NCBI GenBank assembly: GCA_963575745.1
Contig: CAUYUJ010004758.1
Coordinates: 434,241 to 459,240 of the forward strand
Direction of reading: 5' to 3'
Length of the DNA stretch: 25,000 nt
Source of the DNA: Prorocentrum cordatum
Lineage: Eukaryota > Sar > Dinophyceae > Prorocentrales > Prorocentraceae
The translations under genes were made by a program, and so were the position numbers. Shown in pieces: positions 20,717 to 25,000 of the stretch. The notes beneath the pieces were generated by a model. It searched no databases. It was not told the DNA's origin and saw nothing but the letters and a program-made list of their open reading frames with translations. Position 1 is the first letter of the stretch. Each line of letters begins with the position of its first letter.

Positions 20717-21994
20717 TCAACGACAAGAGGCGCGGAGGCCAGAAAAATCCGGCCCTGCAGAATAAGCCGAGGCGATCGCTACTGGCGGGGGTGCTGTCGG
20801 GGGCGCTGCCGCCGCTGGACTCGAGGCCGCTGCCCGCGCGTCGGCAGGCACGCGCGGGGGGGCCTGGGGTGCTGGCCCCGGCGCCGCTGGAGTGCCTGGG
20901 GCGGCCCCGCCCCTGGCCTCCTCCGCGAGCTTCGCCTCGAGCCTCTCCTGCGCGATGGTCTCGGAGCGCTGCCTGCACTGCTCGCTGTGCTGGCCCCGTC
21001 CGTGGGTGCACTTCGGGCAGCTGTCCGTCGGGCCGTAAGTGTTCGACATGTTCTCTGTGATATACGTAGACTTCCTGATGCTCGCCCTCACTCGCTCAGG
21101 CACAGGGGCCCAAGGTGCGACGTCGATCTGCTTCGCGAGCCCAGCGTTCCAGCGGAGCTCCTCAGGCATGCGGCGGACCGAGCGGGCCTTCGAGAAGCCG
21201 CGCTGCAGGTCGACCACCAGGCGCTGGTCGTCGAACTCCGACTTACCCACCCAGATGCCCTTCGCGAGGCGCGCCGCGAACTTGCCCCAGCCCGCTGCGA
21301 CTCGAGCCGCGATGCGGTGCCATACCTGCTCGCCGACCTCCGCCACCTCGCCCGCGCACTCGCGGCCGAAGAGGTACCTGCAGCTAGATCCTCCGTGGCT
21401 TCTCGGCTGGAACCTCGCGGTGTACCAGCCGACCGTGTTGGCGAGGAAGGCGAGGACGGAGTCCGAGAGCTCGAGCTTGCAGCCTAGCTTGGTCTCGAGT
21501 GAAAACCGCAACGCGCGGAGTAGTCCCGCCGCTGCTCCGTTGCTGGCCTCGATGTGCCCCGTGCTCTTGGATGAGTACGCTGGGCCCTGCCGCGCTATCG
21601 TAGAGTGCGACCTGAGCTTCTCCACCTGCCCCGCCAGAGCGACAATCGCATTCTCGCCGTCCGCGAGCAGAATCACCGTCGCGCGGCCCAAGCTGTCGAT
21701 GAGTTTGGCCACGAAGTGCGACTTGTAGTCCCCCATGTGCTTGGAGCCAAAGAGCGAGCCTGGGGCGTTGGACCTGCAGTCCACGACGTCCAAGGTCGCG
21801 GGCAGCCCCCCGCGCCCCTTGTGCTCCAGCTTCCTGAAGTCGTCGACCTTCACGACGTAGCCGTTCACCATGGGGTACTTCCTTGCTATCTCGTCGGTGG
21901 CCACGAGGAAGAAGTCCATCTCCACGACTGGGTACTCGTCGTCGCCTTTCGGCTGCGTGCTCACCTCGCGAGGGGCGCCCCTCGCGCGGCCCAT
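20717..21994 (-). CDS. copia integrase
   Basis: The frame gives 425 residues from an internal Met at 21994. Natural coding extends upstream to the CSDC zinc pair near 22040. The integrase core shows Asp27 (YPVVEMDFFLVATDE), Asp112 (VILLADGEN) and Glu149 (STGHIEASNG), with 36 residues between the last two, fitting a DD(35)E-type active site. Downstream come SVLAFLANTVGWYTARF, then RYLFGRECAGEVAEVGEQVW and ARLAKGIWVGKSEFDDQ, typical of the copia C-terminal part. The last 90 residues are Ala/Pro-rich linker and become unreliable near 20750. Integrase would insert the element's DNA into the host genome. All three catalytic residues survive, although the element around it is dead. Confidence 0.88.
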   Translation of the reverse strand: MGRARGAPREVSTQPKGDDEYPVVEMDFFLVATDEIARKYPMVNGYVVKVDDFRKLEHKGRGGLPATLDVVDCRSNAPGSLFGSKHMGDYKSHFVAKLIDSLGRATVILLADGENAIVALAGQVEKLRSHSTIARQGPAYSSKSTGHIEASNGAAAGLLRALRFSLETKLGCKLELSDSVLAFLANTVGWYTARFQPRSHGGSSCRYLFGRECAGEVAEVGEQVWHRIAARVAAGWGKFAARLAKGIWVGKSEFDDQRLVVDLQRGFSKARSVRRMPEELRWNAGLAKQIDVAPWAPVPERVRASIRKSTYITENMSNTYGPTDSCPKCTHGRGQHSEQCRQRSETIAQERLEAKLAEEARGGAAPGTPAAPGPAPQAPPRVPADARAAASSPAAAAPPTAPPPVAIASAYSAGPDFSGLRASCR

Positions 21995-22049
21995 GACGCA
22001 GTCGCTGCACCGCGGCCTGAAAGGGAGATGATGGATGCACTGCGTGGGC

Positions 22050-22551
22050 CCGCCTCTCCTCGCCCGAGGGCTGTCCAGGCCTCGCGAGCGCCTTCGCCTT
22101 CAAGGTGGCGTTCTCGCTGGGGTCTGGCCCGAGCGCCGTCGGCAGCTGCCGTCGGGCCTCGGTTGCTGGGCCCTGGGCGCGCAGGGTCTCGCGCGTCGCG
22201 TTGAGGCACAGCTCCTCGCCCAGCTGCTCGCCGATGAACTCGCCCAGCCCGCCGATGCTCTCGCCCAGCCCGCCGATGCTCGCCATGCGCGCCGCCCGCT
22301 TGCCCCCGGAGGAGCCGCCCATCATCTCGTCGTACTCCAGGTAGCACGTGCCACGATCCGCCCCCAGCTTCATCTTGTTCGCCGATGCTGGGGGTGAGAT
22401 CGGGCTGCCCACGATCCAGCCCCCCCGGGGAGTGGATCGCCGACACGCCCTGCTTCGCAATCGCGTCAGTGGACATCACTGGGAACTCCACGTCGGCAGC
22501 CTCCGCCGAAATCTGGATCACGTCCAGCCCCGGCTTCAGCCGCGCGTCCGT
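22050..22551 (-). pseudogene. copia protease end and linker to pre-integrase zinc motif, frameshifted
   Basis: From 22551 to about 22430 the gag-protease frame continues (ADVEFPVMSTDAIAKQGVSA). At a CCCCCCCGGGG run near 22425 the likely frame changes: GGWIVGSPIS, then KMKLGADRGTCYLEYDEMM, then a short repeat ASIGGLGESIGGLGEFIGEQ. Another frame change near 22045 leads to HHLPFRPRCSDCVMGRARG, the pre-integrase zinc motif. The homopolymer position makes either real slippage or a base-calling error possible. Confidence 0.6.
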
Positions 22552-23307
22552 CTAGCCGCAGTGCTGCGCCTCCGCGCCGTCGATGGCCCGCAGCTTGGGG
22601 ATGCCCGACTTGGCGAGCACGTAGCCCTTGTACTTCAGCACGTCGAAAGGGCGCGCTGCGATCTGGGCCCCAGAATCTATCGCGACCCCCTTGACCCCGC
22701 GGATGCCTGAGACGCAAACGCTGTCACCGCCCGCGCTGCGCCTCGATCCACTGGGCTCCGCCGACCTCGCCCTCGGCCTCGAGTGCTCCGCCGACAGGGC
22801 GAATCTATACTTCGGCTTGATCGTGCCCTGCTCTGCAATGAAGCCGCTGGCCCCGCGCATGCCCGACGGCACCGTCGGAGTCGTGCTCGCTCTCCAGGCT
22901 GCTCCCGATGAAGTCGGGGCGGGCAACTGCGGCTCCCCGTGCACTGCGCGGCGTGTGAGTCGCTGCGAGTGCTGGCCAGCGCCGTCGCACCCAGGTGGAG
23001 GGGGAAGTCCACCAGGGAGCGTGCCACCACCTGCGGCAAGTGCTGCCCCCATGGCACGGCGCTGTTTCTGCCCATCGTTGGCCTTCTTCTTCGCGTCCGC
23101 CATGGCCTCGTTCTCTCGCTTGAACTTACGGCGGTCGTCCTTGACGTGGTTCGGCTTCTCGAAAAGACTGCACCACTTCCTCGGGTGGTTCGGGCTGTCC
23201 TTCGCCTCCGGCTCGAACTTGTTAGTAGCATGATCATTGTCTTCGTCCTTGTCACCCTTGCCGTTTCCTGTGCCCTTCGGCTTTCCCGTCAGCGCACCGA
23301 TCTCCAT
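22552..23307 (-). CDS. copia gag C-terminus, decayed zinc knuckle and aspartic protease start
   Basis: The frame has 251 residues and is the same frame as gag upstream, so the Met at 23307 is not a real start. Lys-rich sequence leads to WCSLFEKPNHVKDDRRKF (45-62), the shape of a CCHC knuckle in which the second and last Cys are Phe and Arg, so zinc binding is lost. A Pro/Ala-rich linker follows, then IRGVKGVAIDSGAQIAARPF (residues 202-221) with the intact DSGA of a retropepsin, which would cut the polyprotein. The frame stops at a TAG (22552-22554), but similarity continues in frame as PGLDVIQISAEAADVEFPVM towards 22430. The stop is therefore a point mutation within the protease region. Confidence 0.75.
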   Translation of the reverse strand: MEIGALTGKPKGTGNGKGDKDEDNDHATNKFEPEAKDSPNHPRKWCSLFEKPNHVKDDRRKFKRENEAMADAKKKANDGQKQRRAMGAALAAGGGTLPGGLPPPPGCDGAGQHSQRLTRRAVHGEPQLPAPTSSGAAWRASTTPTVPSGMRGASGFIAEQGTIKPKYRFALSAEHSRPRARSAEPSGSRRSAGGDSVCVSGIRGVKGVAIDSGAQIAARPFDVLKYKGYVLAKSGIPKLRAIDGAEAQHCG

Positions 23308-23364
23308 CGAATCGCCGTCAAAGCTGCGCTGGGCCTTCAGGGCACTCAGGACCTCGTTTGTTCT

Positions 23365-24111
23365 TCACGTCGAGGTAGGTGGCCAGGTTCCGCCGATTCG
23401 GAAGACATGTTTCTGCAGGTCGCGTTCGTTCTGTAGCGCGCCGAGCAAAATCCCCTTCTTGATGTCGTCGCTCAGCTGCTCCTCGGCCGCCTTCTCATAC
23501 TTGCTGGTCTCTAGGTCCAGCTTCTCGATCTCGTTGGCCACGTCTGCGTTCGTCACGAACTGAGTCGACATGAGCTGCCTCAGACGCGCCACGACATTGC
23601 CAGGCTCATTGGGTGCATACTCGCCCTTCAGGCGGATCCACGCTTGACCACCTTCTCCGTGTAGAACGTTACGCATGATGGTCTCACCCGCTGAATATTC
23701 TGGCACCGCGAGCTCCAGCATGCAGTAGAGCTGTGTGCTCAGGTCCTCCCAGTCTACATCGTCCACGCTAGTCGCGGCATTCGTGGCGTCGTCCAGCTGG
23801 TCCGAGGTCTTGTCATCTAGCTTCTCGAAGAAGTCTTTGTAGCGCTTGTCGTTCGCCACCATATACGCTCGCCACTGAAACTCCCATGTCGACCATGCGC
23901 TCCGCGAGCCGTCGACTTGCTTGACCTTCCTTATGATATTTACGTCCAGGACTCCCTCGAATCGCTGGGCGACGCGAACTGGCTGCTGTTGAGCTGCCTG
24001 TCCTGCTGCTTGGTGTTGTTGTTGCTGCTTCTGCTGCTGCTGCAGCTGATGCACCGTGGCCAGTAGGTCAGCTATCTGCTGCTGCTGCGGTTGCAATTGC
24101 TGCTCCATCAC
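23365..24111 (-). CDS. copia gag (capsid-like) protein
   Basis: The frame gives 248 residues from the Met at 24111. Residues 1-48 are Gln-rich (KQQQQHQAAGQAAQQQP), likely a coiled or disordered stretch. The body (about 50-235) reads like a copia gag: RFEGVLDVNIIRKVKQVDG, SAWSTWEFQWRAYMVA, then GGQAWIRLKGEYAP and VARLRQLMSTQFV. Gag would form the particle that encloses element RNA. Near the 3' end the frame departs from the natural one: RNLATYLDVKN is visible one frame over, and the original frame resumes as EVLSALKAQRSFDGDSMEI after the TGA at 23365. Two compensating indels therefore created the stop. The family call rests on position plus this W/R-rich core, so it is good but not certain. 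Confidence 0.78.
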   Translation of the reverse strand: MMEQQLQPQQQQIADLLATVHQLQQQQKQQQQHQAAGQAAQQQPVRVAQRFEGVLDVNIIRKVKQVDGSRSAWSTWEFQWRAYMVANDKRYKDFFEKLDDKTSDQLDDATNAATSVDDVDWEDLSTQLYCMLELAVPEYSAGETIMRNVLHGEGGQAWIRLKGEYAPNEPGNVVARLRQLMSTQFVTNADVANEIEKLDLETSKYEKAAEEQLSDDIKKGILLGALQNERDLQKHVFRIGGTWPPTST

Positions 24112-24480
24112 GACGTCGTTCCGCTGCTAAAGTCGAGAAGTGGTTCTTCGGCTGCGGAACTGCACGCAGCTCCGCGCTTCCATGTTTCAGCCCTCAACCA
24201 AAAGGATTGTGGAATAGCGGTGAATCAATTGCATTTTCTTAAGCCAAAAGTACACGTGAACACTCTCCTGCCACAGCTCCCGACCAGGCGCACTGAGCCC
24301 CACGGACGCACCCCCCCAGATTTGGACTAGGGACGAGTACGTTGACGGCGAAATCCTATTAAATATCCCCTGTGCACTTATTTTTGCTCATCCGACCGCA
24401 GCCAAACACACAGACTTCAGGGCCAATGTAAACGCCCAGCTAAAGCCAACAATTGTTCCCAACCGTCCTGTGGTGTTGGG
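24112..24480. other. Upstream of gag: possible untranslated leader or LTR, nothing firm
   Basis: No coding sequence. On the minus strand two TTTTGG-containing stretches (24256-24238 and about 24207-24186) weakly recall the dinoflagellate spliced leader end TTTTGGCTCAAG. I see no primer-binding site complementary to initiator tRNA and no second copy of this region elsewhere that would define an LTR. Confidence 0.35.
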
Positions 24481-24530
24481 TTATATATATATATGTATAT
24501 ATATATATAAATATATATATATATATGTAA
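24481..24530. repeat. Alternating TA tract
   Basis: TATATA repeats with ATG and AAA interruptions, followed by an A run to about 24536. It is the most AT-rich spot of the window. Confidence 0.93.
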
Positions 24531-24540
24531 AAAAAATCCC

Positions 24541-24590
24541 CGCGTTCTCCTCCTCTACTCCTCATCCCCCCTCCTCCCTCCTCCTGTCAC
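24541..24590. repeat. CTC-rich pyrimidine tract
   Basis: CTCCTCCTC and CCCCCCTCCTCCCTCCTCC stretches between the TA tract and the satellite. One strand is nearly all pyrimidine. Confidence 0.85.
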
Positions 24591-24602
24591 CAACCTCGTG
24601 TT

Positions 24603-25000
24603 GGCACACCCCTCACGCGTTCCGTGGCCCCATAGGGAGCTCCACCGAAGGCCCTAGCGAGGGTGCCCGCATGCGGTCCCCACACCCATGTCGGCACACC
24701 CATCACACGCTTCCTGGCCCCATAGGTAGCTCAACCGAAGGTCCTAATGGAGGTGCCTGCATGCGGTCCCCACACCCATGCCGGCACACGCCTCACACGT
24801 TCCGTGGCCCCATAGGAAGCTCAACCGAAGGCCTTGATGGGGGTGCCTGCATGCGGTCCCCCCCACACCCGTGCCGGCACACCCTTCACACGCTTCGTGG
24901 CCCCATCGGGAACTCCACCGAAGGCCCGGGGTGCCCGCATGTGTCCCCCAAACCCATTTCGGCGGACCCCTCACACGCTTCGTGGCCCCATAGGGAACTG
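24603..25000. repeat. 90-bp satellite, 4.4 copies, running off the window
   Basis: Units begin at 24603, 24693, 24783, 24876 and 24961, giving lengths of 90, 90, 93 and 85 bp. Shared blocks are GGCACACC, TCACACGCTTCGTGGCCCCA, ACCGAAGG, GTGCC(C/T)GCATG and the CCCCACACCCATG end. Length changes fall in a C run and in a deletion after GAAGGCCC. The open minus-strand frame at 24744-24974 reflects the repeat. The array probably continues past 25000. Confidence 0.95.

Larger units (their letters stand above)
15110..24111 (-). mobile_element. Ty1/copia-type LTR retrotransposon, broken and split
   Basis: Minus-strand order is gag, zinc knuckle, protease, integrase, reverse transcriptase, RNase H. 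Integrase before reverse transcriptase marks the copia type. Integrase ends near 20717 and the reverse transcriptase region starts near 17141, with about 3.5 kb of foreign-looking DNA between. Lesions include frame changes near 23390-23350, 22425, 22045 and 16275, in-frame stops at 22552-22554 and 15484-15486, and a lost Asp in the reverse transcriptase active site. I could not identify long terminal repeats, a primer-binding site or target duplications. The 3' end passes directly into the phased repeat array. The two parts could also be different copies of one family that happen to be neighbours. Confidence 0.85.

Noticed and set aside
24603-25000. CRISPR-like array
   Set aside because: Units are contiguous and similar over their whole length, with no distinct spacers; it is a satellite.

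Overview
The window looks like nuclear DNA of a dinoflagellate. It is GC-rich, carries long dinucleotide and trinucleotide microsatellites, has no operon-like gene packing, and is dominated by decayed retroelements. The organism assignment is inference from this style and from the retroelement type; no rRNA or other marker gene is present. I found no tRNA, rRNA or CRISPR array.

Layout, left to right. (1) At 294-2026 (+) lie the broken remains of a UPF1-like superfamily 1 helicase, with its motifs in the right order but spread over three frames; an unidentified reading frame follows to 2550. (2) At 2784-3269 there is a graded GTGGGTGC to GTGC to GT microsatellite, then gene-free DNA with a long G run. 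(3) At 4307-10359 (-) is a nearly full-length LINE-type retrotransposon: a coiled-coil region with a 37-residue Asp tract, a linker of 36-residue repeats, an APE-type endonuclease, reverse transcriptase, a zinc-binding motif and RNase H. Frameshifts and a stop break it. A 238-bp pure GT tract abuts its first Met codon. (4) At 10623-12497 there is no recognisable gene, but there are two imperfect foldback structures. (5) At 12498-13235 (-) is the one plausible host gene, a DHHC protein S-acyltransferase that appears to lack its last membrane helix. (6) At 13660-15115 are direct repeats, a GTC microsatellite and a long imperfect array with a period of 10-11 bp. (7) At 15110-24111 (-) is a Ty1/copia-type element in the order gag, protease, integrase, reverse transcriptase, RNase H. 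About 3.5 kb of non-coding DNA (17160-20716) separates integrase from reverse transcriptase. The element is dead: it has several frameshifts, in-frame stops and a lost catalytic Asp. (8) At 24481-25000 are an AT tract, a pyrimidine tract and a 90-bp satellite running off the end.

The genes do not form a pathway. The window reads as a retrotransposon graveyard with one candidate host membrane-enzyme gene and one host-type helicase pseudogene. The most unusual signals are the helically phased repeat array, the repeat-bearing linker of the LINE, the split copia element and the foldbacks.
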